From Grifola frondosa (taxonomy: Eukaryota; Basidiomycota; Agaricomycetes; Polyporales; Grifolaceae): 64,000 nt of DNA. A program made the translations under genes and the position numbers. This document shows positions 35,218 to 44,837 of the stretch, piece by piece. Within the stretch, counting starts at the first letter, position 1, and each line of letters opens with the position of its first letter. Under the pieces are notes generated by a model, which did no database searches, was not told the origin of the DNA, and worked only from the letters and a program-made list of their open reading frames with translations. The DNA lies in the NCBI GenBank assembly GCA_001683735.1, contig LUGG01000007.1, forward strand, positions 1,550,001-1,614,000. Direction: 5' to 3'.

Positions 35218-37401
35218 ATGATTCCATCGATGAGATCTCCGTCACCTCGTCCATCTATCTCCGCTCTTCCCGACGAACTAATCGAGCTTACCCTCGTGTC
35301 GCCGCCGCTGGCGGTTTCCCGGCCGCCATCGCCTCCTTCTCGCAAACATGCCGCGCATTTCGCGCGCTGGTGTACGACTCGTCTGACCAGCATCTTTGGC
35401 GCTCCGTCTTCCTGACGACGTTTGATGACCCCGCGTATGCTGCACCGATGCATCGTGGAACGGGTGTGAGAAGTCAGCAACACATGGCGATGGCGATGGG
35501 TTCGACTGGGGCGTCGCATTTCGCAGCCGACTGTGGGCAGTGGGCTACATCCGACACTGCACGGATCCCGCCCTGCAATCTTCCGTGAAAGCCGATACTA
35601 GTTCTACCACCCTAGCGCTCGAGACATTGCTGTCCATTGTGCACTCAGCCTACCCTGTCCGCCCACCATTGTGTTTTCCTTTCTCTCGCAGTGTGTTTCT
35701 GTCGACACGTCCTTCTCTGCACTGAACGCATATCCCGTATTTCCTCCCGTCTCGAATGCGACCGCACCAACGAAAGTAAATGGAGGCGAGTCCGATGCGC
35801 GCACACCAACCTGCACACCCTCACTCAATATTCCATGGTTCGAATCGGCGCTTGAACGCGGGTTCCCGCCAAATGTCACAGCGCAGCTCATCGGGCCAAA
35901 TGAGAAATGTAGACGGCGTGTACGAGGAGCGCGAAACACAGGCGATCGGAAGGATAATGTGCTATACCGGGTTCCTACCCATACCGGAGCACGAGGTTGT
36001 GAAGAACATGGATGATGTCAGAACTGGGTCATCCTTCGACATACGCGCGAAGGAGCAGGAGAAACGCGCCCGCCGCGTGGCACGGATGCGCGTGTACAAC
36101 ATGCGATACCTCTCGCGCGAGCGGCACTGGGGTCCTTTCCTGCCCATCACAGATCCGCAGCCAGAGGGTGACGATGCAGCCGGGGCCCAGTCCCGGAGGA
36201 TGATGAGTTGCTGCAGCCAATACTCGCATTGTTTGCGGATGCCCAGATGCACGGAGCCGGGGAAGAGGAGGACGAGGAAAGCGGGGAAGACACCGAAGAG
36301 GACACCGATGATGATGAGATTGGACCACTCGGGGTGAAGGACGTCCCTCGTGATATGACGCCTCCGTCGTCTGCGCAATTGCGTCCTGACTGGGCGTACC
36401 TCGGCGCTGCGCGCGTTGTGGTGGAGGCAAATCTGCAGGACGCCCTCCATGGGGAGAACTCCGAGGAGATTCGCGGCTTGGTATCGCTGGATGGGCTGAG
36501 GCGAGGGAGTGCACCCAGACCAGTATATTCTGACAAGCTTGACTCAGATGCGGCCGATGTGGTTGCTAGGCCCGGAGAGCAAACCGAGTCGGTGAACGGT
36601 TGGGACTGGGCGGGTGTCGCTGGGGTGTGGCGGTGAGTCTTAGGTTCGAGTACAAAACGCTTCTTTCTCAACGATAAATTAACTTCCAGGCGTTGCGTGT
36701 GCTGGTTGGATTATCGCGATTTAATACGTGAGTGTTGTGTTGTAATGCGACTTATGTAGTTTGCTGACTTGGTTTCCTGTTAGTGCATAACGTGATTACT
36801 CTATTTTGCGCATATAGTCAATCATCTGCTGACCTTCCCTGGTCGTCAGCTATCCCGCGAGTTTGATGACCCTCGGCTGCAGGAAGCCGTTCGCATCGTC
36901 CCGATGCGCCTGCGCATCGCGTCGTACTCTCCGTCGTCTGTGCCTGAGTATCCCGATCGGCCAACTATCCACGTCGAAGGCGAGACAGCCGGCTCAGGTA
37001 TCAGCGGGCATGTGCGGAAGATCAGGGGACAGTGTCCGTGCTTACTGACGGGAGCGTCCGCTGGAGCTTGGTGAGTCTACGATCATTGCACCACAATTCC
37101 CTCCTCACCCGGTTCAATCACTCGTTATATGCGCAATAAATCTTATGCATTGTGCTTGTACTGATGTGTTCGCTTCTTTTGGCAAACAGAGTTCGACCGT
37201 TGACGTGGCGACGCGGACGAGTGGGTGACCGAGGGTGTGCAGGTTGGGGACTCATGTCTGGGATGGGCGTGATCGGGATGTGGACTGGCGCGCAACACGA
37301 GCGCATGGACCCGCTTGGTAAGTATCTCGCTGTCGCGCCCTCGTATTATGCAGCTGAGGCGTTATCGTTTAGGTCCGTTCTGGGCATGGAAGGTGGGCTA
37401 G
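35218..37401 (+). CDS. F-box protein
   Basis: Substrate-recognition subunit of an SCF ubiquitin ligase, by its N-terminal F-box. ATG at 35218, then ISALPDELIELTLV, a one-base shift near 35300, and FPAAIASFSQTCRAFRALVY...LWRSVFLTTFDDP, which is the typical mushroom F-box. The rest has about 550 residues: a Ser/Thr-rich part, then RAKEQEKRARRVARMRVYNMRYL, PDWAYLGAARVVVEANL, REFDDPRLQEAVRIVPMRLRI and a C-terminus with GSVRW...SEWVTEGVQ. A final exon spliced at about 37373 reads GPFWAWKVG and stops at 37399-37401. Further small frame changes occur near 35440-35530 and 36190. No leucine-rich or WD40 repeats are evident, so the substrate is unknown. It resembles a conserved, single F-box family rather than the expanded short ones. 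Confidence 0.8.
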
Positions 37402-37741
37402 TGCTGGAACAGCGCACTTCGCCAGGTGTATGGGCTGACTATTATCGTGACCTCACGATTATTATGCGCCTCTGGCATCCCTTCAAGTTCTGTTTGATCA
37501 TTGTCTTGGCTATTGTACCACTCTTTGCTACTACGCACACTGCTTTTTTTTTTTCTCAAGGTACGTCGAACTCCTTAGGCGTATATTGGAGCGATCCTCG
37601 AAAGTGACGTAGGAGACGAGGCATGAGTATATTGAAGCGCCTGAGCGTATGTATGATTCTCTGCAATTGCAATTGAATATCGACGAAAATGTTTCGCTAT
37701 TGTAAAGTCAGAACATAGAATAAACGAGACTATCTATGTGT
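37402..37741. other. Gap between F-box gene and fusion gene B
   Basis: Converging 3' ends. Open stretches continuing from the F-box frame to 37607 have no conserved features, and a T9 tract lies at about 37544-37553. No gene is supported. Confidence 0.35.
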
Positions 37742-40671
37742 TTATTTGAAGGCCACAATTGCGAGCGAAAGTCTGAAAGCTAAGAATATGCACACGCATT
37801 TAACGTCAATGTGCCGCAATGCTACAATATGCGATGCGCAATCGAAGACACGTATAATTGGTCTCTGACAGGTGAATATGAAGTACTGCATGGTACTTAG
37901 GCCACATTAGTTCTGCCTTTCATCAGAGTTTTCGAGCTACGAACTCACCCAAGCTTTATCTCCGACTTTCACCACATATCGTCATTGTCCTCTCCGGCAC
38001 CAAGCCAAACTTGCTGTCCGTACGGCACCACCGCCCACAAATCATGTTTCCATGTGGATTTCGCCAGTGAATCAACCAGCAGCCCCTCAAACCGAGGAGC
38101 AGGGAAAAAACTCTCGTGAGCCACATGTCGATAACCTTGCCTGAGCATATCGAGTTGGAGGTCCTCTTCCACCAGCCCTCCTTGGGTAGGTATGTCCTAT
38201 CATGGGCGTAAACGCAACGATCGTCATCAAATCGACATGAATCAAGGAGCCAATATGCGCAGACATTCCGTCCCTGAAAGATAATCATGCAAACAGGATG
38301 TATTGCTGCCCCGACGGAAATAATTAAGTTCACTCACAGTTCATCTCGAACACTCTTAGTATCCGGAGCATGCATGTAGCGACATTGATCGCCCCTTTTA
38401 CAGCCGTCACGGTTGTAAAACTTGCACGGAATTTATTTCCTTCATGTTGGTAGTCATCCGACTCCGATCCCATAGCGAGCTCGGAGGTGCCGTCATTGAT
38501 GTCATAATCAGTCTGATCCTCAGCTTGACCGCCGCGAAGGTGACGACCTCACTTAATTCGGCACGAGCCGTCCCGTTGGCAGGATCCATTTGGAGGATTA
38601 CATGAAGATCTGGGGATGTTTTTTATTTCAATGCAAGCAGAGACAGCAACTAGCGTTAATGACCTTTGAGTGCAGCATCATATTCGCCGAGGTGCTTGCG
38701 CGCGACGGCCCTGCGATAACGCGCCTTGACATGTTTCGCGTCATAACGCAAGGCCCTCGTCGTGCGCTTCAGCAGGTTCCACCTGGCAAATATGTTCGTT
38801 AAGACCTTTTCGGAGGTCCAAGATGCATAAGCAAGAGGTCCTTACATCTCCAACTTCAACAGTGCAGCAGCGAGATTTGACATATACACAGGACGAGGAC
38901 CATCGAGGAAAGCAGCAGCCCGATACGTTTCTGCTGCTTTCAGATATTCATCCTGCTTGAAAAAGCCGTTGCCCTAAATAGATAACCCGATCAATAGCCT
39001 CGAAATGATAGCAAGTAATAGGTCGTCAAACCTCCTCTTTGAGTTTCTCAGCACTCGCCCGCGATGCCTCGCGCTTTATTATGCGATCTGCAGCCCGCGC
39101 CTTAACTTCATACTCTCTAGGTCGTCTTATTGGCAATGGCATCTCAGGAATCTCCTCTACCTCAGGCTCCATTCTGCCAGCCGGACTGAACGAGACACTA
39201 CGCGTGAATCGCTGATAGCCCAAGTCCCCTGGCTTCACCTCCACGCCGCACATCTCGATCAAGAGGCGGATAGTCTGCTGCTCGCCATTCACGTCACCCA
39301 CATACCCGAGGAAGCCGTCGCCGACGCGTGCAAATACCGCCGGGTACTCCTGCAGCCCCGCGCCCGTGATCGGGGCGGGTGCGAAGACGTGTGACTCGAC
39401 GTGCGAACGGACGGTAGGAACGTATACTGCTGCCTCCTGCGGGACGTCCTTCAGATGTAGGGTTTTCATGCTGTACGATGGAAAGAGTGCCTGCGCAGAA
39501 AGTGGTGCAGGAACTCCAGAGGGGTTTAGCACAAATGTCGTCCGATGGTATGAGCCGGCGTTCCATGTCACGCCCCAACGCTGGAAGAAGGCCGCATTAT
39601 ACTGGAAGCCATTGCTGAACTGCACACCCAAAATTACTCTTCCGCCAGACCGCATATACTCAGTGAGCCGCGTAAGAAGAACAGAATGCTTTTGTTCCTG
39701 TATGGCAGCATCTGTTACAAGGACAGCGTCCGGTGGTGGGGTCGCCGAGAGAAGCTTATTAGCTGCACGGACGTCTTTCGCCTCATGAAAGATGGCATTC
39801 TTGCGAAGTCCAGAGTATAGTTGGGAGTACGAATCCTCCGTCCAAGGTTCCTTTAGAAGGGAGAGCAATAATACGACGGGCTTTTGAGGAGTGATGCGTC
39901 GTCCGATCGAAGGGCCCGCCGACCCCTGATAAGAGGTCAGCAACATGGTGAACAGAGTGAAAAGATATTTACCGCAGCATGAGATGACGAGGAACGAGAG
40001 TCCGCAAGAGCCGACAAGCACATTGAAACGACAAGATTTGTGGAACCATCTTCGCAGTTGACATCTCCAACATATCCCAGACGACCCTTGCCAACAGAAG
40101 TGAAAGCCACTGGAGTCTCCGAGACTTTCGTGACTGTGGGGTAATCAAAATCATCGTACTCATCCGCGGATTCATCCTCTACTATCGGCACATAGACCGT
40201 CGCACTCATTGCGACATCCTTAAGGTGGACTGCTTTCGTACTGTATTCCGGAGCGAGGTCCTGAATGTCAAGGCCAACAATTTCCTTATTCAACAAGAAG
40301 GTGTCGCCATGATATGTGCTGTAGGACCAAGGCAAGTTCCAGAATTTCTTGAACATCGTGTCCATTTTGGACCACACGACAAAAGAGCTGAACTGGCATG
40401 CGAAGATGATGGTCCCGCCGGATTTGACATACTGAACGAGCTTTTTAAGAACTTTACTGTTTCTGCGTTCAGTTACAGCCGGATCCATAGCGAGGACCGC
40501 CTTGGGAGCAGGGTTCTGCGACAGGCGTTGGAGTATGTCAGAGGAAGACGTCACCCGCTGTACGTCCGCCTTGGCACGCAAGGCGGACAGGAGGGGGCTG
40601 TTTAATTTATCAAACGTTCCTTGGTGGAATTCGAGACACAGAAGAAGGACAAGAGGTTTCGGATTGTGCAT
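37742..40671 (-). CDS. Tandem amidotransferase-like / TPR / CCCH fusion protein B
   Basis: Paralogue of the gene at 26244-29154 with the same architecture; its N-terminal half is intact. ATG at 40671 opens domain 1 (PKPLVLLLCLEF...AVTERRNSK...GGTIIFACQFSSFV...GRLGYVGDVN). A 49-bp intron at about 39922-39970 joins domain 2 (KPVVLLLSLLKEPW...DAAIQEQKHSV...GGRVILGVQFSN...FLGYVGDVN), open without a break for about 300 residues. TPR-like helices follow (KAAETYRAAAFLDGPRP; ALRYDAKHVKARYRRAV), then two CCCH fingers at about 38340-38400 and 38210-38270; the second has C-x7-C-x6-C-x3-H spacing. One-base shifts lie near 38432 and 38150. The end is uncertain: one frame stops at 37969, while splicing at GTGAGTTCG continues to 37742. 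The Cys of ACQFS in domain 1 is kept in both paralogues; domain 2 has Val there. Confidence 0.7.
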
Positions 40672-41086
40672 CTAGAATACGAGGCCGAAGACTGTCTTTA
40701 GGCCGGTTTCTGAGCAGGATGCGACGCAGTGATAGACCTGAACCCCCAAGAGATGCAGGATATCGACGATTTGAACGGTAGCAGTTCTGGAAGACGAGCT
40801 CGAGGATAGGACTGGCAAGTGCTCAAAGTAGTGTTAGCATCGAAGGTGGTAAAGAAATAAATATTTTACCCCATTCATCATAGTAACGGCAAGTGGCGAC
40901 GCGTCACGGTCAGGTGACCGCGATACTTAACTCTTGAATTTCTGAAGCCGAGGGGACGAGAATGCTCTCACGTTGACATCCTGCTAAGTTGAAGACTCAA
41001 TGTATATGCGTTGAGAGCTTATTCAGACTACATATTCAGTGTTATGGTCTCAAATATTACTAGGATTCTGATTTATCAGCATGCAC
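40672..41086. promoter_or_regulatory. Upstream region of fusion gene B with conserved palindrome
   Basis: CGACGCGTCA at about 40897 precedes CGGTCAGGTGACCG at 40907-40920, a perfect inverted repeat around GG. The same block occurs upstream of paralogue A (29361-29382). A related TCACGTGACCGCGG occurs at about 52080. The motif is 236 bp before the ATG at 40671. Confidence 0.6.
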
Positions 41087-41919
41087 TTAATAGTACGTAT
41101 CACTTTGCACTGCAAATCTGCCTTCTGAGACTGCGATAACTTTTGCAGCCAGGACTTCCAACTTTACTACGTGTGCAGCTGGAGGTCCCTCTAACAACTC
41201 ATCTGCGCTCGCGAAAAGCGCTGCTGCCACCTTTCCTTCCAAATGCTTCTGTCTGTCCTCTTCGAAGTCGATGATGGCGAACTGATTTGTCTTGCAGAAT
41301 GCAACTGCATACCACAGTGCGGTGTCGGGTTCTTACTAGTGAGATGGAGACCCATCTGAAACCACATTGTCGAACAAAATTGTGGTTAGCGAATTGCGAC
41401 TGACCTGATGCTGGACATGACTCACCAGAACAAAAGGCCTCGACTGCATCCATTTGCGACTCTTTTGGGGTCAGAATGACATGCAGCCCGCAGGAAAGTC
41501 CCTTCTGGATATCCTCCTGGTCTGCCATAGTCTCAACATTTGTCCTTTTATTCACGAAGATGTGGACAAGCCCTGAGTTTGTGTCCGCGATTTCCACAAG
41601 CAGCCGATGCGAGTGAGCACTCAACGCGTCGAAGAAACCCCTTGACACATTGTGTTCCTACTCGTCCGGAAATACGTTAAGAACGCGCAAACTCTCGGCG
41701 ACACACCTTTGTAGTACACACCTTGCAACGTCGCTGGCTCTCACTCGTACTTCACGAACGAATACTTGTCTGTTGTGGACTTGACGAGCTCGGTGGCTGC
41801 TCTAGCTTCGCCTTCAGTGGCACAAAGAGGCCGATTTTCGCTGAAATTAATTGTAGTGGCCTAAAACGCACGTTCGGTGAGTTCTGACAGTTAACGCGAT
41901 CTGCGAGGGAGGTGGGCAT
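41087..41919 (-). CDS. Hypothetical protein
   Basis: Not recognised. The clear exons run from about 41664 to 41448 (NVSRGFFDALSAHSHRLL, IADTNSGLVHIFVNKR, MDAVEAFCS) and from about 41332 to 41087 (EPDTALWYAVAFCKTNQFAI, DFEEDRQKHLEGKVAAALFA, GPPAAHVVKLEVLAAKVIA, ending DTYY). Between them a GT-AG intron of about 115 bp uses the unusual acceptor AGTAAG, just after two in-frame stops. An upstream exon at about 41840-41735 (ENRPLCATEGEARAATELVK) probably belongs to it, with ATG at 41919. The protein has perhaps 200 residues, without a signal peptide or membrane segment. Even codon use and the clean last exon make it a real gene; the function is unknown. Confidence 0.5.
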
Positions 41920-42212
41920 TTTCACAATGCCCCTAGTATTTTATATAGCGTTCTCATTATTCCATTGCTAATGACGGCATACAGGAATTCGACGCCAATT
42001 AGGTTCCCCAAGGCCCTCCTCATTCCCGCCACCGTCTCATTTCGGGACTGTGCTACGAGAGCACTTCCATCCTACAGCAGTACAGTACATTCTCACTCAT
42101 TGTCGAGAATCTCGCCGCACGCCGCTTATCATTCCGCTGGCCGCAGAAAATATAAACATAGCGTACAACATGAATACAATCTGAAAATACAGTCTCCGAA
42201 ACCGGAAATGTG

Positions 42213-44659
42213 CTATGCTACTTGCTCCCTTTGCCGCCGCTTCTGCTTCTCGAAGCATTCGAGTGTGATACTAGCCATGAAGGCAGGTATACACTGCCGC
42301 TGCTCGACCCAGTATTGCACCATTTCTGGCAGATCCTCAGGACCACCGTCACCCTGATCGACGAGCTGCATTTTCATGCCCTCATCTCCGGCCCCGGTCG
42401 GCTGGAACACGAACGAGGCCTTGAGGTCGAACTGCGACGTGACACGTACCTGCCCGTTTGGATAGAACGTGAACCTCAGGCCCATTATCGAAGCAATGGC
42501 CGCTTTAAACTCTTTGCTCTTGCTTTGGTATATCTACGGATGAAATATGAGTTGCTCAGGAAGAAGAGTTCGTACTGTCTACGGACCTCCTGCAGTCGGA
42601 GCAGTCGCTTCTCCCTCTGTTTGACCACATCCTTTAGTTGTTCTATCTCCTGGTTCGCCGCTTCCAGACTCTGTCGTGGCACCAAGTTTTCCGTGCTGAT
42701 GTTAGCGTCGCCGCCTCTCGCCCCGCTCTCTTCAAGGTCCTTCAGTCGCTTCAGTAGCGCCTGGTTCTCGCTCTTCAGACAGTCCATGGCGGCCTGTCTG
42801 AGATCTGTCCATTGCTGTGCTGGATTCTCCTGCATGCACAATATTCGCACACCGGGAGGCAGGTGTCGCCCCGCGCCGACCTCTCCACGCAGGTCAAATA
42901 ACGTTTGTTCTAACTCTTCGATCTGCTCGAGCTGTTTCTCCGAAGCAGCTTCTGCATTTTCGAGCGCTGTCTCACAACGTAAGCAACTATCATCGTACAA
43001 ATAATCATGCTGTGTACCTTTCTGCGCCTTGAGCTTCGCTACTCTCTCACTCTCGAGTTCATCTTGTAATTTCTGGATATCGTGGGAATGTCCTACTGCT
43101 GTTGTACCGTTGCTAAGAGCTTCGATTTGGTCCTCGAGGTTCTGAATGGTCGCTTTGTAGTCCTTCACAAGCGATTCCAGTTGTTGTACGTGTTCTGATG
43201 TTAGGTCCTCGATCTTGATACCTTCTTGAGATGCCTCTTCGGCGGTAAAGCTCGTCTATTCGCTGATTGTATTAGATATAGTCGCCACGGTATGCTACAC
43301 GATTTGAGACGCACCACCATCGCTTGCAAGAAGCTGACCTCCCTTTCCGCAAGCTTCACCTCGTGCTCTCGTCGAGCAGACTTGTCTTTAAGTATTCGCA
43401 CCTCCGCTTGCAACTTTTCTAGTGCGCCTCGCGCTTCCGTATCGCGTTGTTCCGCTTCTGCCAGTTCTGTCTCTCGACGATGGAGGAGCACTACGTTAGA
43501 GCCGTGCTCTTCGAGAAGCCGCGCATAAGTCAGACGAAGCGTAGACAGGCTCTGTGTAACGGACACCGGTACTTTCGAGGGGCTGGCACTCGTCGAGGCC
43601 CTTTGTGATCTTCAGCATCAGCATCCCGTACCGGCATCAGCAGGAACGTCGCTCACCATTCTTCCCTCTCTCGCCGTGCCGCCTCGAGCTCTGCCTCAAG
43701 CTTAGCTACCATTTCATGTAGCTCTTCCGTCCCACGTGCCTTCCGCTCCAGCTCCCGCTTCTGCTCCTTCAGCACCTCCACGCTTGCGTGTTTCTCCCGC
43801 AACACAGTCAGCTCTGCGCTCATCTTTGCATTCGTCGCCTCCAGCGTGCGCAGGTAGTTCGCCTGCCGGTGCAATTCCTCGCGTACGACTGCCCAATTCT
43901 CCTCTTCGACACTGCTCTGCACGAAACTCTCCTGCGAGGCGCTGAGCGCGTCGAACTCCGCCTGCAGGTCCTCGAATGCGTGACTTCGCTCATCAGCGAT
44001 GCGCTTGAACTCGGCGACCTCATCGGTCAAGAGAGACACCTGGTGGGACAAGGTAGATATCTGCGATTTCTGGGACGCGATGGTTTGCGCAGTGTTCCGC
44101 TTGTGAGATGAATGCTCTTCTTCCAGATCGGCATGCTGCTCCCGCAGAGCAGTGAGCGAGCTCCGGAGGGTTCGTACGTCACTTTCGAATTTTCGCTACA
44201 CAACCATAAATTAAGGCTGTTATTTAGAGAACGTCTCGTACTCACCTTTTCCTCCAAGTGTTCTTCCCGCTCACGTTCCTTTTCTTCGCGTTCCTCCTTC
44301 TCGCGTTCTGCAAGCCATCGCCTATCGCTCTCGAGCCTTTCTATCAGCACATCCTTCTCTTTGAGCTTCGATTCTAGCTCTGTCTTTGTTGTCTGTGCTG
44401 CGACGAGTTGTCTCTCGAGAGACGCGTGGGCAATGTGTGAACCGAAAGCCTGAGTTCGTTGCTGCCGCTTTGCGGTAGACAGACGTGGGTCTGGATGCTC
44501 CCGTTCAGCAGGAGCTCGCGGTGCCACAGACGGCGACGCACCTCGTTCGAGCTCTGCTGCCAAGGAATCGCGTTTAGACGTACTGGGCCTCGCAATGGAC
44601 GACGTGAACCTGCTTGAGAAGTTGGTTGGTGTCGTGAACGTGAATTTGTCACCGCTCAT
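42213..44659 (-). CDS. MAD1: Spindle assembly checkpoint protein Mad1
   Basis: Coiled-coil protein at the kinetochore and nuclear pore that recruits Mad2 and delays anaphase. ATG at 44659 (MSGDKFTFTTPTNF); stop at 42213-42215; about 720 residues. Nearly the whole protein is predicted coiled coil (for example LEEEHSSHKRNTAQTIASQK, VAEFKRIADERSHAFEDLQ). The C-terminal globular head begins RLLRLQEVYQSKSKEFKAAI, where the family RLK motif reads RLQ, and ends with FMASITLECFEKQKR. ELxxYxVEQxxxIPAF-like sequence lies just before. All exons join in frame through GT-AG introns (for example about 43569-43655 and 44196-44248), so no indels are evident. The head domain identifies Mad1 rather than other long coiled coils. 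It shares a 178-bp promoter with the DUF262 gene. Confidence 0.9.
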
Positions 44660-44837
44660 AGCGATGCACGTCAGAGGCAAGGTAGTATGTGAGATACAAT
44701 TGGTTCGAAACAAAGGGACAGGCACATGCCTGGCGCTTGGGGGACGTGACTTGAAGGCGCCCTTGTGGCTCGCAGTTGACGCTCTCTCTTCATTACTCTC
44801 ATTCACTGGTGCACTTGTTAACACTTGCTGGTCAACG
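44660..44837. promoter_or_regulatory. Bidirectional promoter, MAD1 / DUF262 gene 2
   Basis: Only 178 bp separate the two ATG codons, almost the same spacing as SMC2 / DUF262 gene 1 (182 bp). Unlike that promoter, I see no ACGCGT box. A GGCACATGCC palindrome is at about 44721-44730. Confidence 0.5.

Noticed and set aside
36147..36671. Long minus-strand frame inside the F-box gene
   Set aside because: It is antisense to well-supported F-box exons and consists of Ser/Pro-rich shadow codons.
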